DNA of 64,000 bases from Streptomyces sp. NBC_00582. Its GTDB lineage: Bacteria; Actinomycetota; Actinomycetes; Streptomycetales; Streptomycetaceae. The position numbers were made by a program, and so were the translations under genes. Below are positions 1 through 8,583 of the stretch, piece by piece. The stretch covers positions 2,666,001 through 2,730,000 of the forward strand of contig NZ_CP107772.1 of assembly GCF_036345155.1 (NCBI RefSeq), written 5' to 3'. The notes below the pieces were generated by a model, which had not been told where the DNA came from, made no database searches, and saw only the letters and a program-made list of their open reading frames with translations. Positions within the stretch are counted from its first letter, which is position 1, and each line of letters opens with the position of its first letter.

Positions 1-2
1 TC

Positions 3-317
3 CTGCTCGGGCGGGACGCCACGGTGACCTACAGTCATTCCCGCACCGTTGACCTGCCCTCGATCGTGCGCGAGGCGGACGTCCTGGTCGCTGCGGTCGG
101 CCAGCCGCGCTTCATCAACGGGGCGGACATCAAGCACGGAGCCGTGGTGATCGACGCGGGCTACAACCCAGGCAACGTCGGGGACGTTGACTTCGACACG
201 GCCCGGCAGCGGGCGAGCCTGATCACTCCCGTGCCCGGCGGTGTCGGTCCCATGACCATCGCTGTCCTCCTTGCGCAGACCGTCGACGCGGCAGCACGTC
301 AGCTCATCGGGTCCTGA
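3..317 (+). CDS. folD: FolD C-terminal part (methylene-THF dehydrogenase/cyclohydrolase), cut by window start
   Basis: The frame is open from base 3 and encodes about 104 residues. It matches the C-terminal NADP-binding half of FolD, which interconverts 5,10-methylene- and 10-formyl-tetrahydrofolate in the cytoplasm. The diagnostic C-terminal motif [11 protein letters not shown] is present, followed by the usual short helix and a stop. The motif VVIDAGYN and the segment [11 protein letters not shown], typical of the Rossmann fold of this family, come before it. The N-terminal catalytic part lies outside the window. Only 36 bp separate its stop from the end of a broken transposase on the other strand, so a mobile element landed directly behind folD. 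Confidence 0.9.
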   Translation: MLGRDATVTYSHSRTVDLPSIVREADVLVAAVGQPRFINGADIKHGAVVIDAGYNPGNVGDVDFDTARQRASLITPVPGGVGPMTIAVLLAQTVDAAARQLIGS

Positions 318-353
318 CCGAGGAGGAGCTGGCGGCCGGGGCCGGTCGGCCGC

Positions 354-1607
354 TCAGGCTGCCAGTTCCTCTCGCTCGACCAGGACACCGTTCTCGAACT
401 TCGCTCCGGCCCGGACCAGGGGAACCAGGTGGGCACCGGTGATCGCGCGCCAGCGTGCCTGAGCGGACTCGACGAGCTTGAACACCATCGCCAGGGCCGC
501 CGCGGGGCTGCCCGCACCGCGGGTGACCTTCGTCCGCAGCTTCACCGTGGAGAACGTCGACTCGATCGGGTTCGTCGTCCGCAGATGGACCCAGTGCTCC
601 GCCGGGAAGTCGTAGAACGCGAGCAGTTAGTTCGTCCCTGTCGTCGGTGATCTTCGCGACCGCCTTCGGCCACTTGGTCCCGTAGGAGCGGGCGAAGGCC
701 TCGATCACCCGCTCTGCGTGGGCCCTGTCCTCGGCGTTGTAGATCTCCTGCATCGCCTTCGTCGCGCCGGGCTGGGCCGACTTCGGCAGGCAGTTGATGA
801 CATTACGAGACTTATGAACCCAGCACCTCTGCGGTCGAGCGGCGGGGAACACCTCGGCCAACGCCCGCCACAGGCCCATCGCGCCGTCGCCGCGACCAGC
901 TCGGGGTCACGCATGCCCCGGCAACGGCAGTCTCGTAGCAGGTCCGCCCACGACTCGGTGGACTCGCGCAGCCCCTCGGCCAGCGCGATCAGCTCCTTCG
1001 TGCCGTCCAGGCGGACGCCGAGCAGGACCAGGACGCACGAATGGGCCTGCCCGAGCCGGACCTTCGGGTGAACCCCGTCGGCCCAGACATAGACGAAGTA
1101 GGCGGCGTGGTCGTCGCTCCATTGCTTGGTCAGCCGGGTCACGGTCGCCGGCGACAGGCCAGCCGTGCCGCCGAGGAACTGCTCCAGCGCGGGCACGAAG
1201 TCCCCGGATGACAGTCCGTGCAGGTAGAGGAGCGGAAGCACCTCGGAGATCTTCGGGGACTTACGGCACCACGGAGCCAGGATCTTCGAGGAGAACCGCT
1301 TCCGCTCGCCGGTGGCCTCGTCGACGCGGCGATCGTTCACCCGCGGGGCCCTCACCTCGACGGGCCCGGCGGCGGTGACCACGGTGCGTGGCCGGTGGTG
1401 GCCGTTACGAACCACCAGGCGGTGCCCGCGCTCGTCGGTCTCGGCAGTCAACTCGGCTATGTACTGGTTGACTTCCGCCTCCAGCGCGGCGGCGAGCATG
1501 CGCCGGGCGCCCTCACGCACGATTTCGTCGATCAAGGAGCCGGACTGGGTGGAACCCTCGTCAGTGACTACGCTGAGCACGGCGTGCCTTCCCGACCCGC
1601 GCTGCAA
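354..1607 (-). pseudogene. IS256-family (mutator-type) transposase, frameshifted
   Basis: Three pieces in different frames add up to one IS256-type transposase. The N-terminal piece (about 1607-900) carries an LVVRNGHH segment and the first catalytic Asp in VWADGVHPK. The middle piece begins with GDGAMGLW, which holds the second Asp, and continues with CWVHKSRN. The last piece (545-354) ends in VLVEREELAA. The first frame break is at about 895-905, just before GDGAMG. The second is near 627-640, where a 4-bp tandem duplication (agttagtt on the plus strand) throws the frame. From memory of the family, about ten residues before VWADG also seem to be missing. It cannot make an active enzyme. I could not identify matching terminal inverted repeats. 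Confidence 0.85.
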
Positions 1608-1656
1608 CGCAGGCCTACTCGGTGACCATCAAAGGGATCAGTCGGGAAGGTACGCC
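1581..1656. repeat. Inverted repeat, 16-bp arms, beside the broken transposase
   Basis: The left arm (1581-1596) is GGCGTGCCTTCCCGAC and the right arm (1641-1656) is GTCGGGAAGGTACGCC. They are reverse complements with one mismatch and are separated by 44 bp. The pair straddles the 5' end of the transposase gene. It may be an IS end, a regulatory palindrome, or a trace of a nested insertion. Confidence 0.5.
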
Positions 1657-2087
1657 TTCCGCGTCCCTCCCGGGGCTGATCCACAAGTCCCGAGCATTGC
1701 TCGTCGGCCATGACACAAACGGCACGAGACACCGTCCACGGGGGGCCTCGCGCAACCCTGCGAAGGACTCCTGCCGAGGCGTCTCGGGTCGTACCCTTCG
1801 AGCAGCTGCCGGCGTGGCGTTCACCGAGTCGGGCCAGTCGGCCTTCACTTCCTGCCTGAGTTGCCTGCTTCGCCTGGTCAGCCGGCACGAGGTGATACGG
1901 GTGTCCTGCAACACCGCCTCTTCACGGTCTTGGTCGTTCTTGCTGTCCTCGGTGAGCCGTGTGCAGAAACGAAATGCTTGCGGTGTCCGAGGCTCCCTGG
2001 CGTGTGCCGAGGAAGCGCGGTTCTCCGCGCCGCCTCGGCACACCGAGCCCGTCGACCGGGTGGGCCGGCCGGGCGCTGTGCGGTCTG
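1657..2087. other. Intergenic, no recognisable gene
   Basis: I see no credible coding sequence, RNA or terminator here. Open frames exist on both strands but show no protein-family signal. It is probably flanking debris of the decayed insertion element. Confidence 0.5.
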
Positions 2088-3362
2088 TCAGCCCATGTCC
2101 GTCAGGAGGGCGTTCAGTTCCTTCTCCTGCTGCGCAGGCGACATCGGCGGGTTCGAATGGTCGATACCGAACGTCTTGAGCATCTTGTCCATCTGGGCGT
2201 CGATGGAGGTCCAGCCGGTCTGGTCCAGCGGCTGCAGCGACGCCTGGTCGGCGTCCCACAGGTCACGCAGCTTCTGGGCGGCCGCGTGGGCCCCGGTCTC
2301 GTTCCCCGAGCGTGCGTCCTTGAGCGAGGTGGAGGCGAGGGTCTTCAGCGCGGCGACCTTGGCGGGCGGGAACTTCTTCACCGCCTGGCCGGGGGCCATC
2401 TGGACGGCGGAGGTGTTGTCTTCCTCCGGCGCCGGGCCGACGTGCGGCTGGCCGTGGGCCCAGACCAGCAGGCCCGTGGTGGCGACGGCGAGCAGTCCGA
2501 AGCCGGCCAGCGCGACGCGCTCCTTGCGCGGGTCGCCGGTGGTGTGTGCGGCGTGGGTCGCCTCGTGGGTCTCGGTCACGTCCGAGCGCGTCACCGTCAG
2601 GTAGACCACCGTGGCCAGGATGAGGCCGAGGAAGATCAGGCTGGTGGTGAACGTGCCCAGGGCGAGACCGGTGGGCTCGCCCGGGTTCTCGGCGACCTTG
2701 GGGGAGGCGAGCCAGTCGCCGATGTTCGCGCCCAGCGGGCGGGTCAGGATGTAGGCGAGCCAGAAGGACAGCACCGGATTGGCGCCGAACTTCCACAGCA
2801 GCGTGATCGCCGCGATGAGGCCGAGCGGCAGCAGGACCGAGGCCCCCGGGCTCCAGCCGGTGAGCTCGAGGGTCCAGTCGCCGGTCGCGGTGCCGAGCGC
2901 GAAGGTAACGAGAACGGCGAGCCAGTAGAACGACTCCCGCGGAAGTGTGGTGACCGAGTGGATCGACAGTGTGCGCTCCCGCGCCCACCAGACACCGAAG
3001 ACCGCCGCGAGCAGCACCGAGAAGACCGCGGAACTGATCCACAGCGGCACGTTGAGCTGGTCGGTCAGGATGTCGGTGTACAGGGTGCCCGTGACGCTGA
3101 CAACGACCACCGTCAGCCAGTAGGGGAACGGGACGTACCGCTTCAGCCGCAGCTGGACCGCTAGGACCCCCACGAACACCGCGGTGAAGATCCAGGCCGT
3201 GTTCACCAGGCCGACGCCCAGCTTCATGTTGATCCAGTCGGCGAAGCTCTCCCCCACGGTCGTGCACAGGATCTTGATCACCCAGAACCAGATGGTGACC
3301 TCGGGAACCTTGTTGAGCATGAGACGCCCGCTGCGCGTGCGCGCTTCCGTTGTCGTTGTCAT
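2088..3362 (-). CDS. DUF347 (COG4705-type) membrane protein with C-terminal extension
   Basis: The product has 424 residues and begins MTTTTEARTR. An upstream extension of the frame runs into the kinase gene and is not used. The first ~265 residues form four DUF347 repeats of transmembrane pairs. They contain the family signature NKVPEVTIWFWVIK and, once per repeat, a Gly-to-Asp motif in the membrane: GESFAD, GTLYTD, GTATGD and RPLGANIGD. Residues 291-311 form one more membrane helix, and about 115 hydrophilic helical residues follow. Family members usually stop after the repeats, so this tail is unusual. The function of the family is unknown. The gene starts 38 bp after the kinase stop, so regulator, kinase and this protein look like one operon. 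Confidence 0.85.
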   Translation of the reverse strand: MTTTTEARTRSGRLMLNKVPEVTIWFWVIKILCTTVGESFADWINMKLGVGLVNTAWIFTAVFVGVLAVQLRLKRYVPFPYWLTVVVVSVTGTLYTDILTDQLNVPLWISSAVFSVLLAAVFGVWWARERTLSIHSVTTLPRESFYWLAVLVTFALGTATGDWTLELTGWSPGASVLLPLGLIAAITLLWKFGANPVLSFWLAYILTRPLGANIGDWLASPKVAENPGEPTGLALGTFTTSLIFLGLILATVVYLTVTRSDVTETHEATHAAHTTGDPRKERVALAGFGLLAVATTGLLVWAHGQPHVGPAPEEDNTSAVQMAPGQAVKKFPPAKVAALKTLASTSLKDARSGNETGAHAAAQKLRDLWDADQASLQPLDQTGWTSIDAQMDKMLKTFGIDHSNPPMSPAQQEKELNALLTDMG

Positions 3363-3400
3363 GCGCCGAGGTTTACGCGGGGAACCTGCAAGCAACCTGA

Positions 3401-4669
3401 CTACGTGGCCGCACACGTGGCGGGGAAGGTCACCTCGACATGACCGCGACCGTCCGCGATCGCGCGGACCTCCACACCGGCCGAGGCAGCGATGCGCCGG
3501 GCCACCGGCAACCCCAGCCCGTACCCGCCACCCCCGGTGACCCACGCCTCGAAGACCCGGTCGACCTCGTCGGGATCGAAACCGGGGCCGTCGTCCAGGA
3601 CATCGACCACGATGGCCTCGCCCTGGTTGCGGGCCGTGATCCACACCCGGGACTTCGCATGTCGCAGACCGTTCTCCAGCAACGGTGACAGCAGCGACAC
3701 GGCGACGTCGGGCGCCACGGCCGCCTCGACCTTCGCCGGAAAGGCGATCTCGACCGCGCGGCCGCCGATCGCCTGCCGCGCGGCGGAACGCAGATCACAC
3801 CGGGTCCCCTCGTCCGTCCTGGCTCGCGCGGCGCGCAGGATCGTCGTGATCGCCGCATCCAGGCGGGCGACCTCGCTCAGCACCGTCTCCGGCCCCACCG
3901 GCTCACCGGACAACTGCGCCAACTGCGCCTCCCCCCGCAAGACCGTCAGCGGTGTCCGCAGCTCGTGGGCGATCTCATCGGTGAGACGGCGCTCGTCCGC
4001 CAGCGCGTTGTCGACGCGCTCCAGAAGACGGTCCAAGGTCTGTCCCAGCTCCCCGAACTCATCGCGGGGTACGCCGAGGTTGAAGCGCCGCCCTGGTTCG
4101 TGCCGGCCCCAGTCGTCGGCGAGGGCGGCCATCTCGTGCACGACCCGCAGCGCGCGGCGCACCACGAGGTGTGCGACCCCGCCGGCGAGGAGGATCGTGA
4201 GGCCGCCCAGTATCAGGGACAAGGTCAGGCTGCGCTGCTCGGACGTCTCGTAGGGCGTGAGGTCCACCCGGGCGATCACCATGACGTGGTGGCCGTCCAT
4301 CGGGACCTCCCGCGCGTACAGGAGGTAGTCGCGGGCCGACGCGGTCTGCGAGCGGCCCGAGTCCGCGAGCTCCTCGACGCGACCGACCAGGCTCGGCGGG
4401 ACGTTTCCGTCGATCAGCCGGCCGTCGGCGTACACCCAGGCGACCTCGTCCAGCGCCTCGCTGCCGTTTTCCGTGAGTACGACACGGCCGCCTCTGGCGG
4501 TGACGTTCGCCGCCACCGCCTCGGCGCGCGTATGTGCCAGATCGTGCGCGTCGGCGTCCGTCACCCGGCTCAGCAGTACGTGCGAGACCACGACCAGGAT
4601 CGCGACCACGGCGGTGGCGATCAGCACGGTGAGTGCGACGACCCGTTCACGGAATCCCGTCACTGCCAT
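3401..4669 (-). CDS. OmpR-type sensor histidine kinase
   Basis: The product has 422 residues and starts at MAVTGFRERV, overlapping the end of the regulator gene by 10 bp. The architecture is a membrane helix (about 10-34), an extracytoplasmic sensor of about 110 residues, a second helix (about 148-170), a HAMP-like linker, a DHp domain with the phospho-accepting His235 in DEIAHELRTPL, and a HATPase domain with an N-box (LLENGLRHA) and G-boxes (DDGPGFDPDE, GYGLGLPVARR). It should autophosphorylate and pass phosphate to the regulator encoded just upstream. The sensor shares WVYADGRL and DLTPY with the kinase at 35914-37293 (WIYADGRL, DLSPY), so the two are paralogues and may sense related signals. 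Confidence 0.92.
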   Translation of the reverse strand: MAVTGFRERVVALTVLIATAVVAILVVVSHVLLSRVTDADAHDLAHTRAEAVAANVTARGGRVVLTENGSEALDEVAWVYADGRLIDGNVPPSLVGRVEELADSGRSQTASARDYLLYAREVPMDGHHVMVIARVDLTPYETSEQRSLTLSLILGGLTILLAGGVAHLVVRRALRVVHEMAALADDWGRHEPGRRFNLGVPRDEFGELGQTLDRLLERVDNALADERRLTDEIAHELRTPLTVLRGEAQLAQLSGEPVGPETVLSEVARLDAAITTILRAARARTDEGTRCDLRSAARQAIGGRAVEIAFPAKVEAAVAPDVAVSLLSPLLENGLRHAKSRVWITARNQGEAIVVDVLDDGPGFDPDEVDRVFEAWVTGGGGYGLGLPVARRIAASAGVEVRAIADGRGHVEVTFPATCAAT

Positions 4670-5313
4670 CGGTAGCCCACGCCGCGTACGGTCGCCAGAC
4701 GCTCGGCCACGCCCAGCGAACCGAGCTTCGCCCGCAGCCGGCGCACATAGGAGTCGAGGGTGTTGTCGCTGACCTGCGCCCCGTGCGGCCAGCCGGCAGC
4801 GACGAGGGCGTGGCGGCGTACCGCGTCGCCCTGCGAGGCGATCAAACGGCCCAGCAGCCGGAACTCCGTCGGGGTCAGGCTCATGCTCACCGCATCGTAG
4901 GTCACCACGTGCTTCGCCGGATCGAGGACGACCTCGCGCGGGGTGGGCGCCACGGTGGCCCGGCGCAGCAGCGCACGGACGCGGACCAGCAGTTCCGGGA
5001 TGTCGAAGGGTTTGGTCATGTAGTCGTCGGCGCCGGCCTCGAAGCCGCCCACCTTGTGGTGCAGGCCGTCCAAGGCGGTGAGCATCAACACCGGCGCGTC
5101 GACACCACGAGCCCGCAGGGCCAGGCACACGTCGCGGCCGTCGGCGTCCGGGAGCCCGAGATCCAGGACGACCAGATGGGGCGCCGGTGCGAGCTGCCGC
5201 AGCAAGCTGTCGGCCGTGGCGGCGACGGAGACGGTGTGCCCGTCGTGCTCCAGGGCGCGCTTGAGGACGCCGCGGACCGCCGCGTCGTCTTCACACACCA
5301 TGATGAAAGCCAC
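4660..5313 (-). CDS. OmpR-family response regulator
   Basis: The product has 217 residues. The receiver domain has the acidic pair near the N-terminus (CEDD), the phospho-acceptor Asp51 in VLDLGLPDADGR and Lys101 in MTKPF. The C-terminal half is a winged-helix DNA-binding domain (LTPTEFRLL, then DNTLDSYVRRLRAKL, ending RGVGYRW). It is the first gene of the regulator-kinase-DUF347 set. It resembles the regulator at 35255-35917, including the segments LPDADGRDVC and WP-GAQV-DNTLD, which points to duplication of the whole module. Confidence 0.93.
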   Translation of the reverse strand: MAFIMVCEDDAAVRGVLKRALEHDGHTVSVAATADSLLRQLAPAPHLVVLDLGLPDADGRDVCLALRARGVDAPVLMLTALDGLHHKVGGFEAGADDYMTKPFDIPELLVRVRALLRRATVAPTPREVVLDPAKHVVTYDAVSMSLTPTEFRLLGRLIASQGDAVRRHALVAAGWPHGAQVSDNTLDSYVRRLRAKLGSLGVAERLATVRGVGYRWQ

Positions 5314-5645
5314 GGGCTGACCCTAGATACTCCCGTCCCAGTTCACCATCTGCCCTGGTCAGCCGCCTGACGGTCGGGGAAGCAGTCCGCTGTTGACGGC
5401 CTCACGTGCGGGCCGGCCCGCTTCAAACCATACGGTCACAGGTATCGACGCCTGTCGCATCACGGGGACATGCTGCGGAGAACCCGAGCGCTTGGACGAA
5501 CTCCTTGCGGAAGTCGGCATCGAGCCCTTCGACGAGTACGTCGCGAAGTCCTCCATGGCCTGACGCTCCTTCCCAGGCTCGTCCGGTGGATCACTGCCCG
5601 GGCTCACCTGTCGCAGGCAATGGTCCGCCGGGCAAGCCCGGGCAA
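5314..5645. other. Intergenic; possible remnant of a small gene
   Basis: On the plus strand, codons from about 5429 to the stop at 5561-5563 read as a plausible protein end: VTGIDACRITG, then PERLDELLAEVGIEPFDEY, ending AKSSMA. I see no start codon with a ribosome site in front of it and recognise no family. It may be a broken small gene or chance. Nothing else stands out. Confidence 0.25.
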
Positions 5646-6050
5646 TCAGCGTGCCGAGCCCGGCCAGTGCGCCAGCCCGTCGAGGGCTGGCGCCTGGCTG
5701 GTGGCCTCCTGCGGCGAGTCGTAGAACTCGTAGGCGTCGGCCAGGCCACCATGCTGGAAGACGGTGCGCATCCGGGCCGAGGGGCACGTGATCCGCAGCG
5801 AGCCCTCGCGTTTCCGGATGCGTTTGGTAAGCGCCACGACGGTGCCCAGGAACATCGAGTCCAGGAAGGGCACGAAGCACAGGTCAAGGACGAAGTTGCG
5901 GTGTCCCTCGTCGAGAAGCCGGATGACTGCCTGGCGTATCAAGGCGTGGGTGTGGATGTCCAGCTCGCCGTCGACGTCGACAACGGTCCAACCGTTGACG
6001 ACGTCGCATGCGATGGCGATCTGCTCGGTGCGGACGATGCTCCGGCGCAT
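5646..6050 (-). CDS. STAS-domain protein (anti-sigma factor antagonist type)
   Basis: The product has 134 residues and is a stand-alone STAS domain. The start at MRRSIVRTEQ is supported by a good ribosome site (GAGGAGGGA) a few bases upstream. It has the family pattern of an N-terminal strand (VVDVDGELDIHTH) and the segment VLDLCFVPFLDSMFLG, where the Ser in DSMFLG sits at the position phosphorylated by anti-sigma kinases. Such proteins relieve a sigma factor from its anti-sigma kinase in partner-switching circuits. No kinase or sigma gene lies next to it, so its partner is unknown. Confidence 0.85.
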   Translation of the reverse strand: MRRSIVRTEQIAIACDVVNGWTVVDVDGELDIHTHALIRQAVIRLLDEGHRNFVLDLCFVPFLDSMFLGTVVALTKRIRKREGSLRITCPSARMRTVFQHGGLADAYEFYDSPQEATSQAPALDGLAHWPGSAR

Positions 6051-6458
6051 GGTCCGTCCCTCCTCGCGGTGCCAGGAAGCGCAAGGCCCCCTGCGACGCG
6101 TTGCACGCCTGTCAGCGGGGGTTTTGCGTGCAGATGCCGCCTGCCTCCATCCAAGGCGTTTCCCGGATGATCGCAAGCCGGGCAAGACGTCGGCGCGGTG
6201 AGGAACGCAGGCCCCGCGGCGGTCCCCTGCATGGCACACCACGCAGCTGGTGCCCCGGTCCGATGCGGCCTCAAGCCGAAGCGGGCACGCCCTCCGTGCG
6301 TCCCCCTGCACGGCCCGCATAGGAACGAGCACCCCGCGGCCGTGGCCTGGATGTCTCCCGGTCGGTGGCACCGGGCCGGGCGAAGGCGACGTCGTCCCGC
6401 AGACCGCAGTGGAACAGCTCCCGGGTTTTGCCCCCGCATTACTGCTCCATGACCTTTT
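6051..6458. other. Intergenic, nothing recognised
   Basis: About 400 bp between the divergent STAS gene and the iron operon control region. No coding frame shows family signal. The right end leads directly into the two operator-like sites. Confidence 0.5.
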
Positions 6459-6476
6459 GACTACAAGTCTGTAGTC
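6459..6476. promoter_or_regulatory. BlaI-like palindrome upstream of the iron operon
   Basis: GACTACAAGTCTGTAGTC has perfect 7-bp arms (8 with the flanking T and A) around a 4-bp centre. The half-sites and spacer length equal those of the palindrome at 33123-33140 in front of the third blaI gene. A TTGACT that could be a -35 element overlaps the left arm. Binding by a BlaI-type repressor is inferred. Confidence 0.6.
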
Positions 6477-6494
6477 ATGATGGTCCAGTTTTAG

Positions 6495-6513
6495 TTAGGG
6501 TTGCCTACGCTAA
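6495..6513. promoter_or_regulatory. Iron box (DmdR/IdeR-type operator)
   Basis: The 19-bp site TTAGGGTTGCCTACGCTAA matches the DmdR1/IdeR consensus (TTAGGTTAGGCTAACCTAA) at about 15 of 19 positions, with both outer half-sites intact. It lies 39 bp before the efeUO start. Repression under iron sufficiency is what the family would predict. Confidence 0.7.
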
Positions 6514-6552
6514 TGGGCGCTGCTCGTACGGAGGCCGCCCGGGGAGGGTCGC

Positions 6553-8583
6553 ATGTGGGATGCCGCGTTTCCGAGTTTCCTGATCGGGCTGCGGGAGGGG
6601 CTCGAGGCGGGACTCGTCGTTTCCATCCTGGTGGCGACCCTTGTGCGGGCGGATGCCCGCTCCCGGCTACCGCAGGTGTGGACAGGCGTACTCGCGGCGA
6701 TCACCCTCGCCATGAGTTTCGGCGCGGTCCTCACCTTCACCGCGGCCTCCCTGTCGGCGACCGCGCAGGAAGCCTTCGGCGGCACCCTCAGCGTGATCGC
6801 GGTCGCGTTCGTCACCGCCATGGTGTTCTGGATGCGCCGCTCGGCCCGCAGCCTGTCCGGTGAGATAAAGGAGAAGGTCACCGGCGCCCTGGCCATGGGC
6901 TCGGGCGTGCTGATCCTCACCTCCTTCCTCGCCGTGGGCCGGGAGGGTCTGGAGACCGCGCTGTTCCTGTGGACCACGGCCCGGGCAGCCGGCGAGTCCT
7001 CCGGCCCTCTGACCGGCGCCGCCATCGGGCTGCTCCTGTCGGCCGCCCTGTGCTGGGGCCTGTACCGGCGGGTCCTGAAAATCAACCTGACGAAGTTCTT
7101 CACCGCCACCGGCGCGGTCCTGATCGTGATCGCGGCCGGCGTTCTCGGTTACGGGCTGCGCGACCTGCAAGAGGGCGGAGTGCTGCCCGGCAAGGCGGCC
7201 TACGCCGTCGACCTGAGCGGCAGTATCGACGCCGGCTCCTGGTACAGCACCCTGGTGCAGGGCGTGTTCAACCTGATGCCGGTCATGACCTGGCTGCAGG
7301 TCTTCGGTTACGCCGGCTATCTCGCCGTGGTCATGACGCTGTTCGTGCGCGGCCTGCGCGCCACGGTGCCGAAGCCGGCCTCCCGCAAGGCGGCACCGGC
7401 CCCGGACGCTCCGACGCCCGCGCGGCGCCGCCCTGCCTGGGTGGTTCCCGTCGCCCTCGTCACCGTCCCCGCGCTCCTCGCGGGCCTCGCCGTCGCCTTC
7501 GGCCGCCCCAAGCCCGGCGCCGCCCAGACCGTCGCCGTCTCGGAGAAGGACTGCGGCGAGGGTTTCACCGCGCCCAGCCCCGGCCGGCAGACCTTCCAGA
7601 TGCACAACACCGGCGACAAGACTGCCGAGGTGTACCTCATCGACCCGGCCACGAACGCCGTCTACGGCGAGATCGAGGGCCTGGCCCCCGGCACCACCCG
7701 CGCCCTGGTCGCCACTGTCGCCGACGGCGCATACGCCTGGCGGTGCGTACCCAGCGGCGGCACCACGGTCACCTCCGAGGCCGTCCGCGTCACCGGTGGC
7801 GGGGCGGCGAAGGCGGTCGTCCCGGTCTCGGAACACGACCTCTCCGGCCCGCTCGCGCAGTACCGGACGTACGTCGACGAGGGCCTGGCCGCCCTCGTGC
7901 CCCAGACCCGCACCCTGGCCGAGGACATCAGGCACAACCACCTCGGCAAGGCCCGCACCGACTGGCTCACCGCGCACCGCACCTATGCCGCCCTCGGCGC
8001 CGCCTACGGCACCTTCGAGGACTTCGACCAGGAGATCGACGGAAGGGCCGACGGACTGCCGGACGGCGTGCACGACAAGGATTTCACCGGCTTCCACCGC
8101 ATCGAGTACGGCCTGTGGCACGGCGAGCCCGCCACCTCGCTCACCGCGCCGGCCCAGCGACTGGCCGCCGACGCCGCCGGCCTGCGGAAAGCCTTCCCGC
8201 ACCAAGACTTCGACCCGTCCGACCTGCCACTGCGCGCCCACGAGGTCCTCGAGAACACACTGCAGTTCGAGCTGACCGGCGACACGGACGAGGGCAGCGG
8301 CACCAACCTCGCCACCGCCGACGCCAACCTCGCCGGCACCCGCGAGCTGCTCACCGTCCTCAGGCCGCTGCTCACCAGCCGCTCTCCGCACCTGCTGCCG
8401 ACCGTCGACGCGGACGTCGCACGGCTGCAGAAGCTCCTGGACTCCGCCCACCACGGCAGTTACTGGACCCCCGTCGGACAGCTCGACGCCACCGCCCGCG
8501 CCCGCGTCAACGGGGCCACCGGCCAGCTGCTGGAGGACCTCTCCCCCGTCCCAGACCTGCTGGAGATCCGGAAGTCCGCCTGA
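6553..8583 (+). CDS. efeUO: EfeU-EfeO fusion: FTR1-type iron permease plus periplasmic-type EfeO
   Basis: The product has 676 residues and starts at an ATG preceded by GGGGAGGG. Residues 1-270 are an FTR1/EfeU permease with seven predicted membrane segments and both iron-binding REGLE motifs (residues 14-18 and 130-134). A membrane helix at about 296-316 is followed by an EfeO-like cupredoxin domain (about 325-415, with [10 protein letters not shown] and a late Cys) and a peptidase-M75-type domain (about 430-676) with the metal site HRIE at 515-518. In EfeUOB systems EfeO collects iron outside the membrane and EfeU moves it inward. These are usually separate proteins; here they are one chain. 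The downstream efeB overlaps its stop. Confidence 0.93.
   Translation: MWDAAFPSFLIGLREGLEAGLVVSILVATLVRADARSRLPQVWTGVLAAITLAMSFGAVLTFTAASLSATAQEAFGGTLSVIAVAFVTAMVFWMRRSARSLSGEIKEKVTGALAMGSGVLILTSFLAVGREGLETALFLWTTARAAGESSGPLTGAAIGLLLSAALCWGLYRRVLKINLTKFFTATGAVLIVIAAGVLGYGLRDLQEGGVLPGKAAYAVDLSGSIDAGSWYSTLVQGVFNLMPVMTWLQVFGYAGYLAVVMTLFVRGLRATVPKPASRKAAPAPDAPTPARRRPAWVVPVALVTVPALLAGLAVAFGRPKPGAAQTVAVSEKDCGEGFTAPSPGRQTFQMHNTGDKTAEVYLIDPATNAVYGEIEGLAPGTTRALVATVADGAYAWRCVPSGGTTVTSEAVRVTGGGAAKAVVPVSEHDLSGPLAQYRTYVDEGLAALVPQTRTLAEDIRHNHLGKARTDWLTAHRTYAALGAAYGTFEDFDQEIDGRADGLPDGVHDKDFTGFHRIEYGLWHGEPATSLTAPAQRLAADAAGLRKAFPHQDFDPSDLPLRAHEVLENTLQFELTGDTDEGSGTNLATADANLAGTRELLTVLRPLLTSRSPHLLPTVDADVARLQKLLDSAHHGSYWTPVGQLDATARARVNGATGQLLEDLSPVPDLLEIRKSA

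Noticed and set aside
1622..2604. Overlapping plus-strand ORFs beside the IS256 remnant
   Set aside because: Antisense shadows or noise; the DUF347 gene occupies the other strand with clear motifs.
6969..8580. Long plus-strand frame in front of efeB
   Set aside because: Arg/Pro-rich shadow of efeUO, whose own frame has all family motifs.
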